Below are positions 1-4,236 of a stretch of 7,614 nt of DNA, piece after piece; positions within the stretch are counted from its first letter, which is position 1, and each line of letters begins with the position of its first letter. The translations under genes were made by a program, and so were the position numbers. The DNA is from Cyanobacteriota bacterium. Lineage in GTDB: Bacteria; Cyanobacteriota; Cyanobacteriia; Leptolyngbyales; Leptolyngbyaceae. Below the pieces are notes generated by a model. That model saw nothing but the letters and a program-made list of their open reading frames with translations, was not told where the DNA came from and ran no database searches. The stretch is taken from contig JAIXVO010000119.1 in assembly GCA_027482985.1 (NCBI GenBank), positions 1 to 7,614 on the forward strand, written 5' to 3'.

Positions 1-313
1 TATACAGGGAATGTTTGCCGCCATTCGTGACGATGATGTTTTCGGCGGCATAACAGAGGTCATTGTCGGTTTGGAGCTTTTTCGCGATCGCCTGTCGCAA
101 CGGCATTTCTCCTGCCACCGCACCATATCGCGTCTTCCCCGCTTCAATCGCCGCTGCACAGGCTGCACGAATATGGGCAGGCGTAGGAAAATCCGGTTCC
201 CCCACACTGAAATTACACACATCCGCCCCATCCGCCTTCATCGCCTTGGCTTTCGTATCGATCGCCAACGTGATCGAAGGCGTTAGTTCCCCCACTCGGC
301 CTGCCAATTTCAT
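1..313 (-). CDS. aspC: PLP-dependent aspartate-type aminotransferase, N-terminal part (cut by window edge)
   Basis: About 104 residues are visible on the minus strand; the rest lies beyond position 1. The sequence begins [19 protein letters not shown] and matches the start of class I (subgroup Ib) aspartate aminotransferases. Conserved stretches are VGEPDFPTP (residues 37-45, substrate-side loop), [18 protein letters not shown] (60-77) and the cofactor-proximal [10 protein letters not shown] (95-104). The catalytic lysine lies outside the window. The family moves amino groups between aspartate (or related amino acids) and 2-oxoacids, using pyridoxal phosphate in the cytosol. Three tandem ATG codons occur at 319, 316 and 313. 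I chose 313 because a GGTGG ribosome-binding-like motif then sits 7 bases upstream and the protein starts MKLA as in relatives. An in-frame stop at 352-350 closes the frame. The family is secure; the exact substrate, and hence the symbol, is less so. Confidence 0.88.
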   Translation of the reverse strand, partial: MKLAGRVGELTPSITLAIDTKAKAMKADGADVCNFSVGEPDFPTPAHIRAACAAAIEAGKTRYGAVAGEMPLRQAIAKKLQTDNDLCYAAENIIVTNGGKHSLY

Positions 314-349
314 CATCATTCCACCCGCGATCGCCCTTTTTTTGGGTCG

Positions 350-380
350 CTACATAATGTAGCTAGGATACCTTAGCTAC
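350..380. promoter_or_regulatory. Nested inverted repeats upstream of the aminotransferase gene
   Basis: Two palindromes share a half-site. CTACAT-A-ATGTAG occupies 350-362, and GTAGCTA with 8 bases and TAGCTAC occupies 359-380. The result is three alternating CTAC/GTAG boxes 37-67 bases upstream of the aminotransferase start. No U-run follows on the minus strand, so this does not look like an intrinsic terminator of the upstream Uma2 gene. An operator for the aminotransferase, or an RNA hairpin in its leader, are the simplest readings. The structure is seen directly; the function is inferred. Confidence 0.35.
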
Positions 381-424
381 CCTGACGCGACATGGATTCT
401 ACGCAGTTTGTCAATGAACCCAGA

Positions 425-1000
425 TTAAGTTGTGAACACTTTGGTCAAATCCAACGTGACATCCTCAAATCCGGGCAAGGTGACGGTTTCGGTTTTGAGG
501 GCAATTTCCATCCGGCGATAACCACACTCGCCGCGATCGTTACGGTACGGCTGACTGTAGCGCTCTAAGCGATCGCCCACCAAGTTCACAATCCAGTAAT
601 GCTGAATGTTATTTTCCGCATATAGGGCTAATTTCGTCGTCTGGTCATAATTCAACGTCGAATCCGAGACTTCAATCAAGACCGCAATATTCTCAGGATA
701 GGGGTGGTGTGCCAGGTAATCGTCATCCTGCCCAAAGGCAACCACGGCATCCGGTTCCGGTTCACTATCCAGTGGTAAAGACACGGGTTCTTGACAGCGC
801 ACCACGGCTCGATCGCTCAGTACCCGATCGAGTTGCCGACATAACTTCCCGGTAGAAACTGAATGGGGTGTGCCTTTGGCGACCATCTGTACCAACTCTC
901 CTCGAATCAACTCCACGCGATCGCCTTCCGTCAGGAACCCCAACTCAATCAACCGATGATATTCATCCAGCGTGAATCGTTTTGTGGTGACAACACTCAT
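425..1000 (-). CDS. Uma2 family (DUF820) PD-(D/E)xK endonuclease-like protein
   Basis: This 191-residue protein has the Uma2 layout. The N-terminal segment is FTLDEYHRLIELG (residues 9-21), followed by a glutamate at 30 in DRVELIRGEL. The metal-ligand motif is PEPD (81-84), then the strand LIEVSDST (108-115) with E110. D119, K123 and the segment YAENNIQHYWIVNL (127-140) follow. The length is normal for the family. Uma2 proteins have a restriction-endonuclease-like fold and are multiplied in cyanobacterial genomes, but the biological target of almost all of them is unknown. No partner methylase or toxin is adjacent. The gene is divergent from the VOC gene with only 61 bases between starts, and it reads toward the aminotransferase. 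The ATG at 1000 fits the family start, although the ribosome-binding site is weak. The key acidic residues look intact, so I see no sign of decay. Confidence 0.85.
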   Translation of the reverse strand: MSVVTTKRFTLDEYHRLIELGFLTEGDRVELIRGELVQMVAKGTPHSVSTGKLCRQLDRVLSDRAVVRCQEPVSLPLDSEPEPDAVVAFGQDDDYLAHHPYPENIAVLIEVSDSTLNYDQTTKLALYAENNIQHYWIVNLVGDRLERYSQPYRNDRGECGYRRMEIALKTETVTLPGFEDVTLDLTKVFTT

Positions 1001-1061
1001 AACTGGCTCAATGGTTGCAAGATCAAAAGTACGCTTACGCTAGCATACCTGCCAATCCATC

Positions 1062-1466
1062 ATGCCATTGACCCCCACCGCCGCATTCTTGACAATTGCC
1101 ACGCTTAACTTCGATCGCCTAGTCGCCTTCTATCAAGCATTACTCGAACAACATCCGGTCACGTTCATCCCCAACAGCTATGCAGAATTCCATTTACCCG
1201 GAATGCAGCTCGGCATCTTTAGACCCAAAGCGATCGCCCCAGCCCCAGAAGTTAAAGATTTGCCAAATCCCCAACTTCTCTGCTCCGGCATGAGTCTTTG
1301 CCTCGAAGTCGCCAACCTGGAAAGCGCGATCGCCCATCTCACCGCGATCGGCTATCCTCCACCAGGCAACATCCTCACCGCCTCCCACGGTCGTGAAATC
1401 TACGCCTTCGACCCAGACGGTAATTGGATTATTCTGCATGAAGCAGGGGGAATGGGTAATAGGTAG
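1062..1466 (+). CDS. VOC (glyoxalase/bleomycin-resistance fold) family protein
   Basis: This 134-residue protein has a single vicinal-oxygen-chelate domain. It begins PTAAFLTIATLNFDRLVAFY (residues 5-24, first beta strand and helix), then has YAEFHLPGMQLGIFRP (40-55) and LCLEVANLESAIAHL (79-93). It ends in the typical closing strands SHGREIYAFDPDGNWIILHEA (positions 108-128, shown here as two joined motifs: SHGREIYAF and DPDGNWIILHEA). The VOC superfamily includes metal-dependent lyases, dioxygenases and resistance proteins that sequester ligands, and a substrate cannot be assigned here. The first ATG gives the expected family start. The domain finishes at about residue 128. The last six residues (GGMGNR) and the TAG stop at 1464-1466 are written by the beginning of the GGTAATT heptamer array, so the original 3' end may have been replaced. 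The gene is divergent from the Uma2 gene. Confidence 0.85.
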   Translation: MPLTPTAAFLTIATLNFDRLVAFYQALLEQHPVTFIPNSYAEFHLPGMQLGIFRPKAIAPAPEVKDLPNPQLLCSGMSLCLEVANLESAIAHLTAIGYPPPGNILTASHGREIYAFDPDGNWIILHEAGGMGNR

Positions 1467-1510
1467 TTGGTAATTGGTAGTTGGTAATTGGTAATTGGTA
1501 GTTGGTAATG
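1455..1510 (+). repeat. Heptamer tandem array, unit GGTAATT / GGTAGTT (STRR-like)
   Basis: Eight consecutive 7-base units start with GGTA: GGTAATA, GGTAGTT, GGTAATT, GGTAGTT, GGTAATT, GGTAATT, GGTAGTT and GGTAATG. There are no indels. A degenerate ninth unit (GGGAATG, 1448-1454) precedes them. The array overlaps the final four codons and stop of the VOC gene. It is the approximate complement of the larger array at 1581-1733, so the two face each other across about 70 bases. Heptanucleotide arrays of this type (STRR) are established in filamentous cyanobacteria; their role is not. Confidence 0.9.
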
Positions 1511-1580
1511 GGTCAGTCGTCATGAGAGATGGTTCCTATCCGAACCGGGTCACAGCCCTGCAATCCTCACCAGCCCTACC

Positions 1581-1733
1581 ATTCCCCGCTACCGATTACC
1601 GATTACCCATTCCCCACACCCATTCCCCACTACCGATTACCCATCACCCATCACCCATTACCCATCACCCATTACCCATTACCCATCACCCATTACCCAT
1701 TACCCATTACCCATTACCCATTACCAATGACCC
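1581..1733 (+). repeat. Heptamer tandem array, unit ATTACCC with ATCACCC, ATTCCCC and ACTACCG variants (STRR-like)
   Basis: Twenty-two units can be laid out from 1581 to 1733. All are 7 bases except one 6-base unit (ACACCC, 1616-1621). The left part is heterogeneous (ATTCCCC, GCTACCG, ATTACCG). From 1636 onward it is nearly pure ATTACCC/ATCACCC, ending ATTACCA and ATGACCC. This gradient suggests recent expansion at the right end and older, diverged units at the left. The minus strand reads (GGGTAAT)n, giving twelve regularly spaced GGG runs between 1640 and 1719. Confidence 0.93.
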
Positions 1734-1734
1734 A

Positions 1735-1760
1735 ATAAAAACGGGTGCCCGTAAGCACCC
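1735..1760 (-). terminator. Intrinsic-terminator-like hairpin on the minus strand
   Basis: Read on the minus strand, GGGTGC (1760-1755), loop TTACGG and GCACCC (1748-1743) form a 6-bp GC-rich stem. It is followed immediately by GTTTTTATT (1742-1734), which is the form of a rho-independent terminator. On the plus strand no U-run follows. No minus-strand gene is recognisable upstream of it (positions above 1760), so it may end an unannotated small RNA or be a leftover from a lost gene. Confidence 0.5.
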
Positions 1761-1942
1761 TAAAGTTGGAGTTTCTCGATCGCCGTTCATTCTACGCAAG
1801 AAAGTCGAAGTTGCACGCCAAATTTCGGGACGCGATTGACGCTGTGTCCCTCGGAGTCCTACGCTCTGATCAGGCAGGTTGCGATCGCCCAGGATGAACG
1901 TTCAGCAATCTGTTACCTCATGTGACTCAAGGGATTGCTGCC

Positions 1943-2608
1943 ATGCTGAAGCCATTCGGGAAAAAACCTCAACCCAGCGAGTACCGGACCATTCTCAAAA
2001 AAGTGAACTGGCAGCGGTATGAACAAGTGCTGGCCGAAATGGAGCGCAACCGGACGGCGCGCTTCAGCTATTACCGGGGCAATCTGGAAATGATGACCCC
2101 GCTGGATGAGCACGAACGCTGTCACAAACTGATCGAGTCCCTGATTCTGACGATTACGGATGAGATGGGCATCAAAATCGAAAGTTTCAAAACGCCCACC
2201 CTCAAGCGGGAAGATTTACAGTTGGGGGTGGAACCGGATACGGCGTACTACATTCAAACCAGCGATCGCATGGCGCGGCGCACCAAAATTGACCTTGCCA
2301 CCGATCCAGTGCCCGATCTGATTCTGGAAGTGGAACTGTCTCGCAGTGATTTCAACAAGTTTGAAATTTACGCGGCTTTAGGCATTCCCGAAGTCTGGCG
2401 CTACATCTCCAAACCGGGCGACACCTTCCTCAAAGGCCAATTCTTCATCCACTACCTGGATGGCAACATTTACCGCGAAGAAGATTACGGACTGGCTTTC
2501 CCCTTTCTCCCGGTCGGTCGCATTCTCCAGTTCATCGATCAAAGTGATGTCAGTGGCCTCGCCGCAGCCCTGCGTGACCTGCGCTTGTGGGCCGAAGAAA
2601 CGGTCTGA
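1943..2608 (+). CDS. Uma2 family (DUF820) endonuclease-like protein, second type
   Basis: This 221-residue protein belongs to the Uma2 subgroup with an N-terminal VNWQRYEQVLAEM segment (residues 21-33) and the box FSYYRGNLEMMTPLDEHE (41-58). The active-site region has GVEPDTAYYI (95-104, with E97 and D99) and PDLILEVELSRSDFNKFEIY (124-143, with E129, E131 and K139). AALGIPEVWRY follows at 144-154. It is clearly a different lineage from the Uma2 gene at 425-1000 rather than a recent duplicate. I chose the ATG at 1943, which has AAGGGA 8 bases upstream, over an in-frame GTG at 1922. The stop TGA (2606-2608) directly abuts the stop of the convergent PIN gene, with no base between. The family nuclease fold is established; target and role are unknown. 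The catalytic residues appear intact. Confidence 0.88.
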   Translation: MLKPFGKKPQPSEYRTILKKVNWQRYEQVLAEMERNRTARFSYYRGNLEMMTPLDEHERCHKLIESLILTITDEMGIKIESFKTPTLKREDLQLGVEPDTAYYIQTSDRMARRTKIDLATDPVPDLILEVELSRSDFNKFEIYAALGIPEVWRYISKPGDTFLKGQFFIHYLDGNIYREEDYGLAFPFLPVGRILQFIDQSDVSGLAAALRDLRLWAEETV

Positions 2609-3016
2609 TCAAGGAGAACTTATTCTAAAAGGATTACTCAACGTCAATCCGTTGATCTGCGTAAAATCGGCAGTGTTTCTGGTGACGAGTGTAGATGCAG
2701 TAGCCAGTGCACAGGCTGCAATCACGGCATCTGCAAGTGCGACTCGGTGATCTCGACGGATTTGAGCCGCAGTATCCAAGATCAGTTCAGTCAACTCTAC
2801 CCGCTGCAACTGTCTCAAAAAGTCGCGAATTTGAGTAGCTTCGTCTGCTGTCAAGGCTGGATAGCACAGTAACTCAACCCAACTAATGGGGCAGTAGTAG
2901 CCAGTCGCAGTGTCAGCTAGGATTTCCTCAAATAGAGGTATCAGGAGGACTTCACCGTTGAAGTAGTAGATGAAGATGTTGGTATCCAGAAGATAAGCGT
3001 TATCGGTTCCATTCAT
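2609..3016 (-). CDS. vapC: PIN-domain ribonuclease, VapC-type toxin
   Basis: This 135-residue protein shows the PIN-domain acidic set in order. LLDTNIFIYYF (residues 9-19) supplies D11 and N13, and ISWVELLCY (44-52) supplies E48. ALADAVIAACAL (93-104) supplies D96, and LVTRNTADF (110-118) supplies T112, N114 and D117. Such proteins are Mg-dependent ribonucleases, usually cutting tRNA or rRNA, and are held inactive by a partner antitoxin. I chose the ATG at 3016 because the PIN domain then starts normally and the gene overlaps the upstream probable antitoxin by 17 bases, a standard coupled arrangement. The frame is open for 35 more codons upstream, but those codons lie over the antitoxin. It ends tail to tail with the Uma2 gene. 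The symbol denotes the class, since the RNA target is unknown. Confidence 0.88.
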   Translation of the reverse strand: MNGTDNAYLLDTNIFIYYFNGEVLLIPLFEEILADTATGYYCPISWVELLCYPALTADEATQIRDFLRQLQRVELTELILDTAAQIRRDHRVALADAVIAACALATASTLVTRNTADFTQINGLTLSNPFRISSP

Positions 3017-3218
3017 CTCGCATCTCTTGCTGAAACTGGATGGGATCAATGCGGTTGGGCAAAAAGCCAAATAAATTCTTGCGTGGTCTTGGCTCGGAAT
3101 CAGGTAGTGATTGCAGCACAATCACCATCTCGACTAATCCTGGTTTGACAGTCTCAGGTAAGGTGAGTTCAATTTTGCGATCGCGGGTAACGTTGACGAC
3201 CTGCCGGATGGTTTCCAT
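3000..3218 (-). CDS. Probable antitoxin partner of the PIN toxin
   Basis: This is a 72-residue protein. The N-terminal half (VNVTRDRKIELTLPETV, residues 8-24, then a hydrophobic strand VEMVIVLQS at 29-37) resembles the small beta-rich regions of VapB/DUF2281-like antitoxins. The C-terminal part is polar and ends NLFGFLPNRIDPIQF and an acidic/aromatic tail (DEWNR), which would suit docking onto a toxin. The assignment rests mainly on position, since it overlaps the PIN toxin start by 17 bases on the same strand. Its own ATG (3218) overlaps the upstream gene's stop as TAATG, indicating translational coupling. A GGGAG motif lies about 10 bases upstream. By the usual rule it would neutralise the toxin and, with it, repress the operon. 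No firm DNA-binding motif is identifiable by eye. Confidence 0.72.
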   Translation of the reverse strand: METIRQVVNVTRDRKIELTLPETVKPGLVEMVIVLQSLPDSEPRPRKNLFGFLPNRIDPIQFQQEMRDEWNR

Positions 3219-3445
3219 TACAAGGGTGCTCCCAATACTGCCAAAATGGCTCTGACTCCTGCCGTGAAGGTGGGCAAGAATTTTTCCGCGAAGGCCACGA
3301 GGTTGTCACTGCGACGGGCGATCGTCGGTAAGGCATCCAGAGCGGTGCCCGCTTTTTCTAGCAAATCAGGATTCTCCGGATCAGTTGCCAGTTGCCCCAT
3401 GTTATCCGGGTACTTCAACGTCTTTTGCTGATCCGCTTCGCTCAA
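3218..3445 (-). CDS. Small protein of unknown function, first gene of the PIN toxin operon
   Basis: I do not recognise this 75-residue protein. It has a polar, Asp/Pro-rich N-terminal half (around YPDNMGQLATDPENPDLLEK, residues 12-31), a helical middle (ALDALPTIARRSDNLVAFAEKF, split at residues 36-57) and a hydrophobic C-terminus (GVRAILAVLGAPL, 63-75). The C-terminus is too short for a confident membrane segment. The start is TTG, because no ATG or GTG is available before the in-frame TAG upstream, and no good ribosome-binding site is visible. Its reality is supported by the TAATG junction with the antitoxin and by a perfect extended -10 promoter about 38 bases upstream. It could be a third operon component or the C-terminal remnant of a longer protein. 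The next in-frame ATG is codon 16. Confidence 0.55.
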   Translation of the reverse strand: MSEADQQKTLKYPDNMGQLATDPENPDLLEKAGTALDALPTIARRSDNLVAFAEKFLPTFTAGVRAILAVLGAPL

Positions 3446-3462
3446 ATCAAGTCGGGTCGACT

Positions 3463-3476
3463 AACAGCCGGCTGTT
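3463..3476. promoter_or_regulatory. Perfect 14-bp palindrome, candidate operator of the PIN operon
   Basis: AACAGCCGGCTGTT is its own reverse complement. It sits where the minus-strand transcript from the -10 at 3488-3483 would start and between two divergent genes. A second short inverted repeat (AGTCG, GGT, CGACT at 3450-3462) touches it. This position and symmetry suit a dimeric autorepressor such as an antitoxin or antitoxin-toxin complex. The palindrome is seen directly; binding is inferred. Confidence 0.45.
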
Positions 3477-3482
3477 TTGGAA

Positions 3483-3491
3483 ATTATAGCA
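3483..3491 (-). promoter_or_regulatory. Extended -10 promoter element for the PIN toxin operon
   Basis: Read on the minus strand this is TGCTATAAT, a full-consensus -10 hexamer with the TGn extension. No good -35 is found at 16-18 bases, which extended -10 promoters often tolerate. The predicted start (about 3476) coincides with the 14-bp palindrome and gives a leader of about 30 bases before the TTG start of the 75-residue protein. Confidence 0.55.
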
Positions 3492-3555
3492 ACGGGTTTG
3501 ATGAGCGATCGCGTACAGTGAAATCAGAACAGCGTGACTTTGTGAGTGATTCCTG

Positions 3556-3903
3556 ATGAGCGTGATCATTCCCGACGATATTCTTAAAGCCAGCCAGATG
3601 ACTGAGGCCGAACTCAGGCTAGAAATTGCCCTCATGCTTTATCAGCAGCAAAAAATCAGCAGTGGCAAAGTTCGCGCTTGGACGGGGTTGACGGTCTTAG
3701 AGTTTCAACATGAACTGGCAAAACGGGGACTTTACCTGAACTACGACGTAGACGCTTTTCAGGCAGATATTTCAACTCTCAAGGCTAACGGTTATCTACA
3801 AGAACGATCGCAGCGAGGCGATCGCGCAAAATATGCGGCAGTGTTAGCGAAAGTTGCCGACGTTGAGCCGACACCCGCTGATGAGCGATCGCCCTCGGAA
3901 TGA
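3556..3903 (+). CDS. UPF0175 family antitoxin-like protein with C-terminal extension
   Basis: This is a 115-residue protein. Residues 1-78 match UPF0175: MSVIIPDDILKASQMTEAEL (1-20), EIALMLYQQQKISSGKVRAW (23-42, start of the helix-turn-helix) and the hallmark LEFQHELAKRGLYLNYDVDAFQADI (split across residues 48-72). Members are usually about 80-95 residues and often serve as antitoxins to a neighbouring PIN-type toxin. Here no toxin follows, and the next genes form an independent Phd/Doc pair. The last 35 or so residues (ERSQRGDRAKYAAVLAKVADVEP and a short acidic tail, positions 83-115) are atypical and contain two in-frame HIP1 copies, so part of the tail was probably gained. The ATG at 3556 fits the family start, but the ribosome-binding site is poor. 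It is divergent from the PIN operon. It may be an orphan antitoxin or a regulator. Confidence 0.8.
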   Translation: MSVIIPDDILKASQMTEAELRLEIALMLYQQQKISSGKVRAWTGLTVLEFQHELAKRGLYLNYDVDAFQADISTLKANGYLQERSQRGDRAKYAAVLAKVADVEPTPADERSPSE

Positions 3904-3930
3904 GCCAACATATTGCCTCAAGCCCATAGA

Positions 3931-3960
3931 TTGAAATCAGGAATCGGGGTGGGTTAGACT
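3931..3960 (+). promoter_or_regulatory. Candidate sigma70-type promoter for the Phd/Doc pair
   Basis: TTGAAA (3931-3936, 5 of 6 to consensus) is followed after 18 bases by TAGACT (3955-3960, 4 of 6). It lies in the 111-base gap upstream of the antitoxin gene and predicts a leader of about 48 bases. Seen by eye only. Confidence 0.35.
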
Positions 3961-4001
3961 GAAACAACAAAGGTAGTTCAGGCGTTTTGATCGCAGGGCA
4001 T

Positions 4002-4007
4002 AGGAGG
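4002..4007 (+). promoter_or_regulatory. Consensus ribosome-binding site of the Phd-like antitoxin
   Basis: AGGAGG lies 7 bases before the ATG at 4015. It is the strongest Shine-Dalgarno motif in the window and fixes that start. A strong antitoxin site beside a TTG-started toxin fits the expected excess of antitoxin over toxin. Confidence 0.8.
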
Positions 4008-4014
4008 GCTGACC

Positions 4015-4236
4015 ATGACCGAGGAAGTGCAAAAAGCCAAAGAAGTTGCTGTTCCCTATGAGGTAGATGCTGTTGCCATGCCCCAGCCGATTCGCGATCG
4101 CGAGGCTCAAGACCTGAAAGCACAAATGGCCGCGCAAGGAATCAACCTGAGCGATCGGGATGAGCAGGTTTGGCAAGCTTACCTTGCCTCCAAACGGGAT
4201 CGCGAAGAGGTTTATCGTCGTCTTGCCAACTCTTAA
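4015..4236 (+). CDS. Phd-like antitoxin partner of Doc toxin
   Basis: This 73-residue, highly charged protein is encoded immediately upstream of, and overlapping, the Doc toxin. The N-terminal half (VAVPYEVDAVAMPQPIRDRE, residues 11-30) gives no clear DNA-binding fold by eye. The C-terminal half (LSDRDEQVWQAYLASKRDRE at residues 45-64, then EVYRRLANS) forms an amphipathic helix of the kind antitoxins lay into the Fic active-site groove. It recurs in cyanobacterial Doc partners, to my knowledge. The start is fixed by AGGAGG 7 bases upstream. The stop (4234-4236) overlaps the toxin by 14 bases, so translation is probably coupled. The role as neutraliser and autoregulator is inferred from gene order. 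The antitoxin call is good; membership of the true Phd fold is not demonstrated. Confidence 0.75.
   Translation: MTEEVQKAKEVAVPYEVDAVAMPQPIRDREAQDLKAQMAAQGINLSDRDEQVWQAYLASKRDREEVYRRLANS

Larger units (their letters stand above)
1467..1942. other. Gene-free stretch of about 475 bases between VOC and second Uma2 gene
   Basis: No convincing coding sequence lies here on either strand. The contents are the rest of the GGTAATT array (to 1510), a 70-base spacer (1511-1580), the ATTACCC array (1581-1733) and a minus-strand terminator-like hairpin (1735-1760). A further 180 bases of ordinary-looking DNA with one HIP1 copy (near 1881) follow. Open frames across the arrays only read the repeat as a Pro/Ile/Thr/His heptapeptide and are not genes. 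Confidence 0.75.

Noticed and set aside
1001..1061. Divergent promoters between the first Uma2 gene and the VOC gene
   Set aside because: TTGCAA (1015-1020) and TAGCAT (1041-1046) are 20 bases apart, too far for a credible sigma70 promoter, and nothing better is visible in the 61 bases.
1581..1733. CRISPR array
   Set aside because: The units are 7 bases with no spacers and no cas genes nearby; this is a short tandem repeat.
1766..1791. Short minus-strand peptide frame starting MNGDRETPTLGCLRAPVF upstream of the orphan terminator
   Set aside because: It runs through the terminator hairpin into the heptamer array, with no ribosome-binding site evident. I could not support it as a gene, though the segment itself is noted as a possible RNA.
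1495..1839. Plus-strand open frame of 114 codons (and a nested one at 1529-1738) reading HPLPITH-type heptapeptide repeats
   Set aside because: The frame merely translates the 7-base array; three units equal 21 bases, so any frame without a stop gives a heptapeptide repeat. There is no ribosome-binding site and no recognisable domain.
1922..1942. GTG at 1922 as the start of the second Uma2 gene
   Set aside because: ATG at 1943 has AAGGGA at good spacing, and the extra seven residues add nothing recognisable.
3017..3121. N-terminal extension of the PIN toxin to 3121
   Set aside because: The extra 35 residues lie over the antitoxin coding sequence and do not resemble PIN proteins; ATG at 3016 gives the normal start.
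4160..4222. ATG at 4160 as the start of the Doc toxin
   Set aside because: It adds 21 residues unlike the family and overlaps the antitoxin by 77 bases. TTG at 4223 gives the usual Doc N-terminus.
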